Positions 42,476-52,905 of a DNA stretch of 64,000 nucleotides are shown here, piece by piece. Below the pieces are notes generated by a model that saw nothing but the letters and a program-made list of their open reading frames with translations, was not told the origin of the DNA and searched no databases. The translations under genes and the position numbers were made by a program. Each line of letters starts with the position of its first letter. The first letter of the stretch is position 1. The stretch lies in the NCBI GenBank assembly GCA_044359565.1, contig JBIKLX010000002.1, positions 1 through 64,000 of the forward strand, in the 5' to 3' direction. The DNA is from VFMC01 sp044359565. GTDB taxonomy: Bacteria > Actinomycetota > Acidimicrobiia > Acidimicrobiales > Ilumatobacteraceae.

Positions 42476-44218
42476 TCAGGGGCAGTCGTCCGGGCCTGCA
42501 GTCGCGACGAGGCGCACCTCGACACCGAACAGGCTGCGTTCGACCACGGTGGCGATGACATCGTCGGCGGGCACGGCCGACTGATCGGACGGAGCAAACG
42601 AACCCGTGGCGCACACCGGCCGGGGAGCGAACAGCAGACGCCAGAAGGTGGGCGCGGTGAGGAAGCCCTGCCGTTCGACCGGTGCGGTCTGGTGATAGCC
42701 GTACCACTCGTAACCAGCATCGATCGATCCAGGGTCCCAACCGGTGCGGGCCTCGACAACCTCGCCGAGGCGCCACTTGGCACCGTCGAACGCGGCCGAC
42801 GCGTCGATCGCGACCACACCCAGGGTCGCCAGCGCCAGCAGCGCCGCCCACTCGCGGCGACCGGGAAGCGAGCGCATCACCTGCTCGGTTCGCCCGGCAC
42901 GGGCGAGCAGCGCTGCGCTCAACGGGACGAGCACCAACAGGTACCGATCGAACAACTCGGTCGGGGTGAGCGTCACCGTGGCGACGAGCAGCGCGGCATA
43001 CAGCACAACGAACGACACGACGAGGTGGGCACCGCGATCGGCGGTCGAGGCGAGACCCGACCGCCAGGAACGACGGTGACGGAGCGCGGCCTCGATGCGG
43101 AGCGCGACCAGTCCCACCGACACAGCGGTCGAGTACAGGGCGACCAGCAGCACCACCACCCACACGGGGGTGGGCAACAGTGAAGGTGGATCGCCAGAAA
43201 GGGTGCCCCAGTAGGCGAGTTCGCGATCGGCGTGGTTGCCGATCAGGCCCAGGCCACGGAAGGGAATCGTGGCAAGCACGACGACCGCCGGCAGCACCAG
43301 CACCACCTGTGCGCGGCGCGTCAACCGCTGACCCATCGCCCGCAGCAGCCGGACCGGTGAGACAGCGAACGCAACGGGCGATGCGAGCAGCCCGATGGTG
43401 AGAGCGCTGCGCCAGATGGCATTGGCCGCGCTGCCCAGAGCGCCCGGCGACACGTCGATCGGCGTCGGCCACGTGTTGGGCAGGCTGGTGCGCCAGAAGT
43501 AGAGCGTCGTCACCGCGACCAACCAGGCCCCGGCCAGGGCCAGGACCGGTCGCAGGCGTTGCCGGCCCACCCATGCCTGGGCAACTGCGTAGACGGCCAC
43601 CGCTGCACCCGAGGCCACCCCGAACTCGCGGATGCTGAACGATGCGATCCCCAACCCGAGGGCGCCCGCCAGCCATCCCAGGTGCACCGGCGCCGAACGC
43701 ATCGCCCGGACACCGACCAGCAGTGTGATCATCTGCAGCGCATACGACGGCACATCGGTCATGTACGACACGGCGACGATGCCGTACACCGGCCCTGCCG
43801 CCACGCAGGCCACCGACAGTGCGGCCCAGCGCCGGCCGAGCCAGGGACGGACCACTGCGTAGGTGGCCCACAACCCGACAGCGGCGAACACGGCCACCAT
43901 CACCTGCAGCGGCAGGACCCCCTGCCCGAACAGCGCCATCACCGGGAGCGACACCAGCGCCTGACCGAGGAACATCGCCGCCACCCACCCGTCGAGGCGG
44001 AACTCGCCCGTGTCGGCGAGGTGCTTCGCGATCCGGATGTAGGCCCAGTCGTCGTTGCGCGATGCGCCGAGCGCGCCGTTCGACGCAGCGATCGCCACGT
44101 AGAGCCCGACCACGGCGACGGCGACCGCCGCGACCACGAGGTACTCGCGGCGGGTCGGGTCAGCGGCCACAGGTTCGGGGGGCGCCATCAGGGCGCCCGG
44201 CTCCTCGAGCAACATCAT
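42476..44218 (-). CDS. GT39/ArnT-like polytopic glycosyltransferase
   Basis: A 580-residue integral membrane protein with about eleven transmembrane segments. The first extracytoplasmic loop has RNDDWAYIRIAKHL, resembling the acidic catalytic motif of GT39/GT83 enzymes that use polyprenyl-phosphate sugars. VSYMTDVPSYALQMI is the second conserved loop. The C-terminal 150 residues are an outside domain ending DDCP. It probably transfers a sugar on the outer face of the membrane; neither donor nor acceptor can be identified. The gene starts 6 bp after the nucleotide-sugar dehydrogenase gene. Confidence 0.75.
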   Translation of the reverse strand: MMLLEEPGALMAPPEPVAADPTRREYLVVAAVAVAVVGLYVAIAASNGALGASRNDDWAYIRIAKHLADTGEFRLDGWVAAMFLGQALVSLPVMALFGQGVLPLQVMVAVFAAVGLWATYAVVRPWLGRRWAALSVACVAAGPVYGIVAVSYMTDVPSYALQMITLLVGVRAMRSAPVHLGWLAGALGLGIASFSIREFGVASGAAVAVYAVAQAWVGRQRLRPVLALAGAWLVAVTTLYFWRTSLPNTWPTPIDVSPGALGSAANAIWRSALTIGLLASPVAFAVSPVRLLRAMGQRLTRRAQVVLVLPAVVVLATIPFRGLGLIGNHADRELAYWGTLSGDPPSLLPTPVWVVVLLVALYSTAVSVGLVALRIEAALRHRRSWRSGLASTADRGAHLVVSFVVLYAALLVATVTLTPTELFDRYLLVLVPLSAALLARAGRTEQVMRSLPGRREWAALLALATLGVVAIDASAAFDGAKWRLGEVVEARTGWDPGSIDAGYEWYGYHQTAPVERQGFLTAPTFWRLLFAPRPVCATGSFAPSDQSAVPADDVIATVVERSLFGVEVRLVATAGPDDCP

Positions 44219-44224
44219 CTGGCG

Positions 44225-45537
44225 CTACAGGATCTCGCCCGAGAAGGTGTGGCCCCGCAGCAGGTTCTTGGTATCGAACACCAAGCGTGCGTGCTCGGCG
44301 ATCACATCGGGAGCGAACTCGGGATGGTCGACGAGCACCACGACGAGATCGGCAGCCGCAAGGGTCTCGGGCATGAAGGGGACCAGCGGATGCGGGACGT
44401 GCTGGGCGTTCACCTCGGCGATGTAGGGGTCGCAGAACACGACCTCGGCACCACTGGCCTCGAGACGCTCGGCCACGCCCACACTGGGGCTCTCGCGCCA
44501 GTCGCTGGTGCCCCGCTTGTAGGCGAGGCCGAGGAGGAGCACGCGGCTGCCGTTCACGCTCTTGCGCTGCCGGTTCAGCAACTCGGTGACCCGGCGATGC
44601 ACGTAGTCGGGCATGTGCTCGTTCACGTCGTTGGCCAGTTCGACGAAACGGAACGTGTGACCGAGGTGCTGCTTCACACGCCAGGCGAGATAGCTCGGAT
44701 CGATCGGCAGGCAGTGGCCGCCGACGCCCGGACCAGGCGTGAAGCGCATGTAGCCGAAGGGCTTGGTGGAGGCTGCGTCGATGGCCCGCCACACATCGAC
44801 ACCGAGTTCGCGGGCGAACATCGCCAACTCGTTCACCAAGGCGATGTTCACATGGCGGAAGGTGTTCTCGAGCAGCTTCACCAGTTCGGCCTCGGCGGGT
44901 GAACCGACCGGCACGGTGCGATCGACGAGGGCGGCGAAGAATCCGTCGACCGCCGCCAACGAGGCGGCATCGACACCACTGGTGACCTTCGGCGTGTTGA
45001 CGAGGCCATAGGTGGCGTTGCCCGGGTCGATCCGTTCCGGCGAGTAGCCGATTGCGTACTGGCCGCGGCGCAGACCCGAGCCTGCTTCGAGGATGGGTGC
45101 CAGCAGCTCCTCGGTGGTGCCGGGGTAGGTGGTGCTCTCGAGGATCACACAACAACCGGGCCGCAGGAACCGGGCAAGGGTCTCGCCTGCCTGCTCGATG
45201 AACGACAGATCGGGAAGACCATCGTGCAACGGAGTGGGGACACTGATCACCGCCACGTCGAACCCGGCGAGATCACCCGTATCGGTGGTGGGCAGATACC
45301 CGGCTGCAAGCGCGGCCTGCAGTTCGGCATCGCTCACGTCACCCACATAGCTCTGTCCGGCCTGGAGGGCCTTCACTCGGTCGTTCGACACCTCGAAGCC
45401 GACCACGGGGAAGCCGACAGCCGAGGCGCGCATGGCCACCGGAAGGCCGACATAGCCCTGCCCCATCACCACGACGCGGGCCGTTCGGTCGGCCAGCCGG
45501 GCGAGTAGGCCGTCCATCACGTCGGTATCGGTCCTCA

Positions 45538-45538
<1 letters not shown>
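44225..45538 (-). CDS. Nucleotide-sugar dehydrogenase (UDP-HexNAc/UDP-glucose 6-dehydrogenase family)
   Basis: A 437-residue NAD-dependent oxidase of a UDP-sugar C6 hydroxyl to a carboxylate. The Rossmann motif VVMGQGYVGLPVAM, ILESTTYPGTTEEL, YSPERIDPGN and the catalytic Cys276 in GPGVGGHCLPIDPSYLAW are present. The C-terminal LLLGLAYKRGTSDWRESPS domain follows the WbpA/WecC branch. It would make a uronic acid such as UDP-GlcNAcA or UDP-ManNAcA. ATG 45538 is supported by an AAGGAG and overlaps the aminotransferase stop (TGATG). Confidence 0.9.
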
Positions 45539-46698
<1,160 letters not shown>

Positions 46699-46708
46699 CG
46701 ACCCGGTC

Positions 46709-48766
46709 CTACGCCTGCTGGCGCGTCTCCGACAATGCCATGTCGGCCAACAGGTCGCGGCCCGCCTTCATCGCTGCGTCGTCGAACAGTGCCATCGCTG
46801 TGCAAGGAAGCGGCGGCACCTGCACATGGGTGACCAGCGGATGGACGCGCCGCTCGCCGAGCTCGGCCTCACCCATCAGGTCTTCGTGCATCTTCTCGCC
46901 AGGGCGAAGGCCGGTGAAGACGATGCCCAGCGGAGGCGTCTGCAGGCGGGCGAAGCGAGCAGCGACATCGAAGATGCGAACCGGTTCGCCCATGTCGAGC
47001 ACCATCACCTCACGATCGGTCCCGATCGCACCGGCGTACACCGTCAATCGAACGGCCTCAGCGATCGTCATGAAGAACCGCGTCACATCGGGGTGCGTCA
47101 CGGTGATGGGGCCGCCGGTCTCTGCTTGGGCGCGGAAGGCAGTGAGCACCGAACCGCGCGAGCCGAGTACGTTGCCGAACCGCACCGACACGTACGTGCC
47201 AGCGGCCGACGAGGGAACCGACGCGGTCATCCGCTCGGTGATGCGCTTCGAGTAGCCCAGCACGCTCGAGGGATCGGCTGCTTTGTCGGTGCTGATGTTG
47301 ACGAAGCGCTCCACACCGCTCGCCTCGGCTGCGGTGAGCACGTTGCGGGTACCGAGCACGTTGGTCTTCCACGCCTCCTCGGGTGCCGTCTCGAGCAGCG
47401 GAAGGTGCTTCAGCGCAGCCGCGTGGAACACCACGTGGGGGCGGTACTCCTGGAAGATCTCGTGCAGTCGGCCGCGATCGCGGATGTCGGCGAGCACGAG
47501 TCCGGGTGAACTCAACAGCGCCCGGCCCTCGATGCTCAACTGCACGGCATGCAGGCCGCTCTCGTCGCGGTCGAGCATGATGAGTTCTGCAGGCTGGAAC
47601 ATGGCCAGTTGTCGGCAGAGTTCACTGCCGATGCTTCCACCGGCCCCCGTGACGAGCACGCGTCGGCCGGTGATGTAGTTGGCGACCACGGTGTCGTCGA
47701 TCTCGACCTGACGTCGGCCGAGCAGGTCGACCTCCGACACCGGCCGAATGTCGGCCAAGGTAGGCGATCCGAACAGGCCATCGACGGTGGGTAGTACGAG
47801 CAGATCGAGGTCGAGGCGGTAGCACTCGGTACTCAACTTCTGGACGAGCGCCCCCGACGCATTGGGGATGGCGAGCAGCACCGTCTTGGCACCATGGATG
47901 AGGACCACCTCGGCCAGGTCGTCGATCGTGCCCTCCACGCGCACGCCCTGCCAGCGCAGATTGGCCTTCAAGGGGTCGTCGTCGAGCAGCGCTGCAGGTC
48001 GGTACGGACTCTCGGGGTTGGCCAGCAACGCAGCCACGATGCGGTACGAATCCTCGCCGGCGCCGATCACCACGATCGGCGAGCCGGTCGTCGGCCGCGC
48101 CCGCTTCTCCTTCAGCAGTCGCCACGCCGAGCGGACGGCAACGGCACCGTTCAAGGTGATGGCCATGGCGATGGGCGCCACCGATCGGCGGATGCCCACT
48201 GGTCGCCACGACAACACCGAGAACATCAGGGTGGCGCCGGTGAGGAAGATGGCCGTGGCCAACGCCTTCACTTCGTCGAAACTGCCGTATCGCCAGCGCC
48301 GCGAGTACAGACCGCTTGTGATACCGAACACCCCCTGCAGGGTGACGGCAGTGGTGACGATGAGGACAACGCCCCAGGTCATGATGGGCGAGGTGTCGAA
48401 GTCGTACCGCATCCACAGGGTGAACACGATCGCAATGGCCCACATCAGCGAGTCGACCAGGTAGTGCCCGAACGGGAGCAGGAGCCCCCGAAGGTTGACT
48501 GGCTCGGTGGCGTAGTCCGCGCCACCAGCCGACGACACCGGCTGGTAGTCGACGCGCGCTGGCGAGGCGTTGGTCGCGAGGGCTGCTGCGTCGGGAGAGT
48601 TCGACTCGACGATCACCGGCGGCGTCACGCGGCGTTCGAACTGAGCGAGATGGCGCCGCCGATTCGGGTCGCGTTGGTCGGGAATCAACTCTCCGTTCAC
48701 AACAACCATCGGCCGGGAAGACGCGTCGGACTCCCGCTCCGTCGACGATCCGGTGTCTAGCGTCAT
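46709..48766 (-). CDS. Membrane-bound UDP-sugar 4,6-dehydratase (PglF/CapD/FlaA1 family)
   Basis: A 685-residue protein. A cytoplasmic head of about 90 residues is followed by four transmembrane helices (AIAIVFTLWM, WGVVLIVTTAVTLQGVF, ATAIFLTGATLMFSVL and a fourth). Next come a CoA-binding-like Rossmann domain (VVIGAGEDSYRIVAALL) and the dehydratase domain (VLVTGAGGSIGSEL; ADIRDRGRLHEIF; VNISTDKAADPSSVLGYSKRITERM). It should dehydrate UDP-GlcNAc to the 4-keto-6-deoxy sugar. It is the first gene of the minus-strand sugar operon. The 164 bp upstream, to the next gene, hold a weak CACGG/CCGTG dyad only. Confidence 0.9.
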   Translation of the reverse strand: MTLDTGSSTERESDASSRPMVVVNGELIPDQRDPNRRRHLAQFERRVTPPVIVESNSPDAAALATNASPARVDYQPVSSAGGADYATEPVNLRGLLLPFGHYLVDSLMWAIAIVFTLWMRYDFDTSPIMTWGVVLIVTTAVTLQGVFGITSGLYSRRWRYGSFDEVKALATAIFLTGATLMFSVLSWRPVGIRRSVAPIAMAITLNGAVAVRSAWRLLKEKRARPTTGSPIVVIGAGEDSYRIVAALLANPESPYRPAALLDDDPLKANLRWQGVRVEGTIDDLAEVVLIHGAKTVLLAIPNASGALVQKLSTECYRLDLDLLVLPTVDGLFGSPTLADIRPVSEVDLLGRRQVEIDDTVVANYITGRRVLVTGAGGSIGSELCRQLAMFQPAELIMLDRDESGLHAVQLSIEGRALLSSPGLVLADIRDRGRLHEIFQEYRPHVVFHAAALKHLPLLETAPEEAWKTNVLGTRNVLTAAEASGVERFVNISTDKAADPSSVLGYSKRITERMTASVPSSAAGTYVSVRFGNVLGSRGSVLTAFRAQAETGGPITVTHPDVTRFFMTIAEAVRLTVYAGAIGTDREVMVLDMGEPVRIFDVAARFARLQTPPLGIVFTGLRPGEKMHEDLMGEAELGERRVHPLVTHVQVPPLPCTAMALFDDAAMKAGRDLLADMALSETRQQA

Positions 48767-48930
48767 GATGGAGGCCTCTCTGTCGCCTGGTCATCACCCA
48801 CGGCGCATACCGTGCGTAGAACAGACCGTCCGTCACCCAGGGTGCTCCGGCAATCAACTCAGCCGATCGAGCCGTGGCGGGCGCACACCGGATACCCGGC
48901 ACGAGTTCCCTCGGTCCGCCCCAGCGGATG

Positions 48931-50187
48931 TCAGCGAGCAGTACGGGCGATCGTGCGAAATGGTTGGTCGTTGTCGACCGACGGTTCGCGCGGCAGGCCC
49001 AGCACCTTCTCGCCGATGATGTTGTGCTGGATCTCGTCGGTGCCGCCTGCGATCGACTGCGCGGGCGTGCTGACGAGGATTTCGGCAATGACGCCGCCCA
49101 GCGGGCTGTCGGCACCGGTGAGCATGCCCTCGGCGCCGGCCAGCGCGGTGTGCACCAGGTGGGCCTGGCGGGCGATACCGCTGAGCGCCAGTTTCGCCAG
49201 CGACCCCTCGGCGCCCGGCGGACGGCCCAGTGCCTGCGCGGCCCGCGCTCGGGCCGCTGTCCACTGCGCGGTGCGCTGCAGTTCGACGAGCCGAGCGATC
49301 TGCTGGCGCACCAGCCGGTCGGTGTTCCGCCCCGTGGCGGCTGCCCGCTCGGGCACGAGATCGACCCGACCCGCGCGCTGCGGGTACCAGGCATAGGTGC
49401 GGTAGTACTCGTCGGCCTCGTGGCGCGCCTCGTCGAGAGCCCGGCCCGGGGCGGCCGAGTACTGCGGCCTACCCAGGGTGCCCATCCGCCGTTCGAACGC
49501 CAGCGTGGTGAGCGCCACGTTCCACCCGTCGCCGGGCGCGCCGATGACGAACTCGGCCGGGATGCGCGCGTCGGTGAGGAACACCTCGTTGAACGAACTG
49601 TGCCGGTTCATTTGTCGCAGCGGCCGCACCTCCACCCCGGACTGGTGCATCGGCAGGGCGAAGTAGGTGAGACCGCGATGCTTGGTGGCGTCCCAGTCGG
49701 TGCGGGCGACGAGAATGCCGAAGTCGGCGTGGTGTGCGCTGGTGTTCCACACCTTCTGCCCGTTCACCACCCACTCGTCGCCGTCTCGATCGGCCCGTGT
49801 GGACAGGCCGGCCAGGTCGCTGCCCGCCCCCGGTTCGCTGAACAGTTGGCACCACGTCTCGGCCCCGGTGAGGATGGGCCGCAGGAACCGCTCGCGCACG
49901 ATGTCGGGCCCATGGGTGAGGATGGTGGGCGCGGCGAGCCCGGTGCCACCGCCCACGGGGATGCCGACGGCTCCGGCGCCGAGGATCTCGGCCTGCACCA
50001 CCGGCACGCTCCACTCGGGCAGGCCACGGCCGAACCAGCGCTCGGGCCACGACGGCACCGCCCACCCGCTGGCCAGCAATCGTTCGCGCCAGTCGAGCAG
50101 CGCCAGGTCGGGGTGCCAGTTCGCGGCCACCCAGGCGCGCACCTCGGCCCGTACGGCATCAGGTGTCGCGGCTGCGCTGTCGCTCAC
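48931..50187 (-). CDS. Acyl-CoA dehydrogenase family protein
   Basis: A 418-residue flavoenzyme. The FAD/substrate block WCQLFSEPGAGSDLAGLSTRADRDGDEWVVNGQKVWNTSAHHADFG is followed by VEVRPLRQMNRHSSFNEVFLTD. A C-terminal GTDEIQHNIIGEKVLGLPREP is the typical FAD-adenine/ETF-side end. It resembles the steroid- or branched-acyl-CoA dehydrogenases abundant in actinobacteria. It is 34 bp downstream of the molybdenum hydroxylase gene on the same strand, but a functional link is not shown. Confidence 0.9.
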   Translation of the reverse strand: MSDSAAATPDAVRAEVRAWVAANWHPDLALLDWRERLLASGWAVPSWPERWFGRGLPEWSVPVVQAEILGAGAVGIPVGGGTGLAAPTILTHGPDIVRERFLRPILTGAETWCQLFSEPGAGSDLAGLSTRADRDGDEWVVNGQKVWNTSAHHADFGILVARTDWDATKHRGLTYFALPMHQSGVEVRPLRQMNRHSSFNEVFLTDARIPAEFVIGAPGDGWNVALTTLAFERRMGTLGRPQYSAAPGRALDEARHEADEYYRTYAWYPQRAGRVDLVPERAAATGRNTDRLVRQQIARLVELQRTAQWTAARARAAQALGRPPGAEGSLAKLALSGIARQAHLVHTALAGAEGMLTGADSPLGGVIAEILVSTPAQSIAGGTDEIQHNIIGEKVLGLPREPSVDNDQPFRTIARTAR

Positions 50188-50221
50188 GGCCGGACGGTAT
50201 CAGCCGCCCATCGACGACGGG

Positions 50222-52858
50222 TCAGTCGTCGCCCGATGTGGTGCCGCGGCGCATCGGCAGCACGCTGCGCCATTCGCCGTCGAGTTCGTGCAGCGCCGCT
50301 GCCACCGCGGGCGCGGTGGGCACCAGACCGATCTCGCCCACACCCTTGATGCCGTACGGCGACTGCGGCTGGGGCACCTCGACGAGGTGCACCTCGATGG
50401 GCGGCACGTCCTTGGCGCGCAGGATGCCGAGCGACCGCAGCGTCATGTTGGTGGGGAAGCCGGTCTCGGGGTCGGACGGGAAGTCTTCGCTGAGGGCGTA
50501 ACCGAGGCCCATGTGGACGCTGCCCTCGATCTGGCCGACACACAACTGCGGGTTCACCGCCTTGCCCACATCGTGGATGGCCACCACCTTGGCGATGCCG
50601 CCGGTGGCGCGGTCGACCAGCACCAGCTGCGCGGCATAGCCGAACGCGGCGTGGATGGTGGGGTTCGGGTGCTCGGGGTCGCCGAGGTGGTGGGTCCAGT
50701 CGACGATGTGCTCGCCCACGTAGTCGACCTCGGGCTGGCAGCCGTCGGCCAGCGCCGCGGCGCACGCCTTCTGCACCGAGCCGGCCGCCATGAGCGTGCC
50801 GCGCGAGCCGGTGGTCTGGCCGAAACCGAGTTCGCGGGTGGTGTCGACGATCACTTCGATGCGGTTCGGGTCGATGCCCAGTTCGCCGGCCGCCACCTGC
50901 AGCGCCACGGTATGCACACCTTGGCCCATCTCGGTCCACGCGTGGCGCACCTCCACGGTGCCGGGCCCGTCGCCCTCGGGCAGGCTGAAGCGCACCACGG
51001 CCCGACACACCTCGCGGAAGCCGTTGCCGAGACCGCTGTTCTTCAGGCCGAGGCCCAGACCGACGGCGTAGCCCGCTGCCCGCGCCTCGTCGTAGATCGG
51101 CTTCACTGCGTCGAGGCACGCCTCGGCGCCACCGCAGCCGTCGTCCATGATCTGACCGGGCCCCCACACCTCGCCGGGGTGGATGACGTTGCGCTTGCGG
51201 ATCTCCCACCCGCTGATGCCCGCCTGCTCGGCCAATCGGTCGAGCACGCCCTCCATCGCGAACTGCGCCTGGTTGGCACCAAAACCGCGGAACGCGCCGC
51301 ACACCGGGTTGTTGGTGCGCACGGCGACCGAGTGCACATCGATGGTGGGCACGCGATACGGGCCACTGGCGTGGCCGGCCGCGCGCTCGAGCACCTTCAT
51401 GCCCACGCTGGCGTAGGCGCCGCTGTCGCCGATGGCGCGCACACGCAGCCCGGTGAGCCTGCCCTCGGCATCGCAGCCAGCCCAGTACTCGAGGCGGATG
51501 GGGTGGCGCTTGGCGTGCATGATGAGGCTCTCTTCACGCGAGAGCGTGCACTTCACCGGGCGGTCGAGCAGCCAGGCGGCCAGCGAGGCGTGGGCCTGGT
51601 TGCTCATGTCTTCCTTGCCGCCGAACGCACCGCCGTTGGAGACGAGCGTGACGGTGACGGCATCGTTACCCACGGCCAGCACGCGGGCGATGTCGTTGCG
51701 GTCGTCCCACACGCCCTGGCCACCCGAGTACACCTGCAGGTGGCGGCTGCCGTCGGGCCGAGTGGCGGGCACGGCCAGCGTGCTCTCGGGTTCGAGGAAC
51801 GCGTGCTCGATGCGCTGGGTCTGGAACACCTGGTGCACGGTGTGCGCCGAGGCAGCCAGCGCCGCGTCGACGTCGCCACGGGCGTACTCGCTGGTGCTCA
51901 GCACATTGCTGGGCGTGTTCCACACCGCCACCGGCGCACCGGGTTCGAGCGCGACCACGGCGTCGGTGACGGGCTGGTGCACCGTGTAGTCGACGGTGAC
52001 GAGTTTCGCCGCGGCACGGGCCTGCTCGCGGGTGTCGGCCACCACCACCGCCAGCACGTCGCCCGCATAGCTGGTGCGCTGGCCGACGCTGATCATCACC
52101 GGCCAGTCCTTGTAGATCAGACCGACGTACACCTCGCCAGGGATGTCGGCGGCGGTGAACACGGCATGCACACCGGGCGCGGCGAGCGCAGCCTCGGTGT
52201 GGACGGCCACGATGTCGGCGCGGGTGTGGTCGGTGAGACGCAGCGCCGCGTGCAGTGTGCCGGGCACGCGCATGTCGTCGATGTAGCCGCGGTCGCCGAG
52301 GGCGAGTTCGGCGGCCTCGTACTTGGCGCCGTCGCCGCCCACCTCGCCCGACAGGGCGGGCGAACACACCGTGCCCTGAGCCACGGCGTCGATGGCGTCG
52401 AGCACCTTCACGTACCCGGTGCAGCGACACAGGTGCGCGCCGAGGTGGCGCGCCATGTCGCTGCGCTCGAGCGCCGCCCCCTTCTTGTCGATCTGGGCCT
52501 TGGCGCGCATGACGATGCCCGGGATGCAGAACCCGCACTGCAGGCCACCGCATGCAGCGAACGCATCGGCGAACGCCTTGCGCTCGGCCGGCTCGACACC
52601 TTCGAGCGTGAGCACCTGCTTGCCCGCCACCTTGGCGAGCGGGGTCTGGCAACTCACCACGGCCTTGCCGTCGATGTGGACGGTGCAGCAGCCGCACTGT
52701 CCGCTCGGCGAGCAGCCGTCCTTCGGCGAGGTGATGTCGAGTTCGTCGCGCAGCGCCGCCAGCAGGTGCGGATGGTCGGCGCGCACCGACACCGGCGTGC
52801 CGTTGACGACGAGGTCGACGGTCGTGAGGGGTGCGGTCGGATCGGCCAGTTCGGTCAC
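50222..52858 (-). CDS. Molybdenum hydroxylase: 2Fe-2S and molybdopterin domains fused (xanthine dehydrogenase/aldehyde oxidoreductase family)
   Basis: An 878-residue single-chain enzyme. The plant-type 2Fe-2S domain has CSPSGQCGCC, and the second 2Fe-2S domain has CGGLQCGFC and HLCRCTGY. The molybdopterin part follows (DMRVPGTLHAALRLTDH; VSNGGAFGGKEDM; VCGAFRGFGANQ; EMGQGVHTVALQVAAGELG; catalytic Glu in GVGEIGLVP). No FAD domain is present, as in the Desulfovibrio aldehyde oxidoreductase type and in selenium-dependent xanthine dehydrogenase-like proteins. GTG 52858 is the start; upstream bases TTTACATTTTGTCAAA are unusually AT-rich and lack a clear ribosome-binding site. Confidence 0.88.
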   Translation of the reverse strand: MTELADPTAPLTTVDLVVNGTPVSVRADHPHLLAALRDELDITSPKDGCSPSGQCGCCTVHIDGKAVVSCQTPLAKVAGKQVLTLEGVEPAERKAFADAFAACGGLQCGFCIPGIVMRAKAQIDKKGAALERSDMARHLGAHLCRCTGYVKVLDAIDAVAQGTVCSPALSGEVGGDGAKYEAAELALGDRGYIDDMRVPGTLHAALRLTDHTRADIVAVHTEAALAAPGVHAVFTAADIPGEVYVGLIYKDWPVMISVGQRTSYAGDVLAVVVADTREQARAAAKLVTVDYTVHQPVTDAVVALEPGAPVAVWNTPSNVLSTSEYARGDVDAALAASAHTVHQVFQTQRIEHAFLEPESTLAVPATRPDGSRHLQVYSGGQGVWDDRNDIARVLAVGNDAVTVTLVSNGGAFGGKEDMSNQAHASLAAWLLDRPVKCTLSREESLIMHAKRHPIRLEYWAGCDAEGRLTGLRVRAIGDSGAYASVGMKVLERAAGHASGPYRVPTIDVHSVAVRTNNPVCGAFRGFGANQAQFAMEGVLDRLAEQAGISGWEIRKRNVIHPGEVWGPGQIMDDGCGGAEACLDAVKPIYDEARAAGYAVGLGLGLKNSGLGNGFREVCRAVVRFSLPEGDGPGTVEVRHAWTEMGQGVHTVALQVAAGELGIDPNRIEVIVDTTRELGFGQTTGSRGTLMAAGSVQKACAAALADGCQPEVDYVGEHIVDWTHHLGDPEHPNPTIHAAFGYAAQLVLVDRATGGIAKVVAIHDVGKAVNPQLCVGQIEGSVHMGLGYALSEDFPSDPETGFPTNMTLRSLGILRAKDVPPIEVHLVEVPQPQSPYGIKGVGEIGLVPTAPAVAAALHELDGEWRSVLPMRRGTTSGDD

Positions 52859-52905
52859 GATTTACATTTTGTCAAAGTCAGCGCCGATGTGCACGCCCGA
52901 CGGCG

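Noticed and set aside
52859..52890. TTTACATTTTGTCAAA as a TetR-type operator or leaderless promoter
   Set aside because: The arms match only with an inserted base and no properly spaced -35/-10 set can be drawn; kept only as an AT-rich note.
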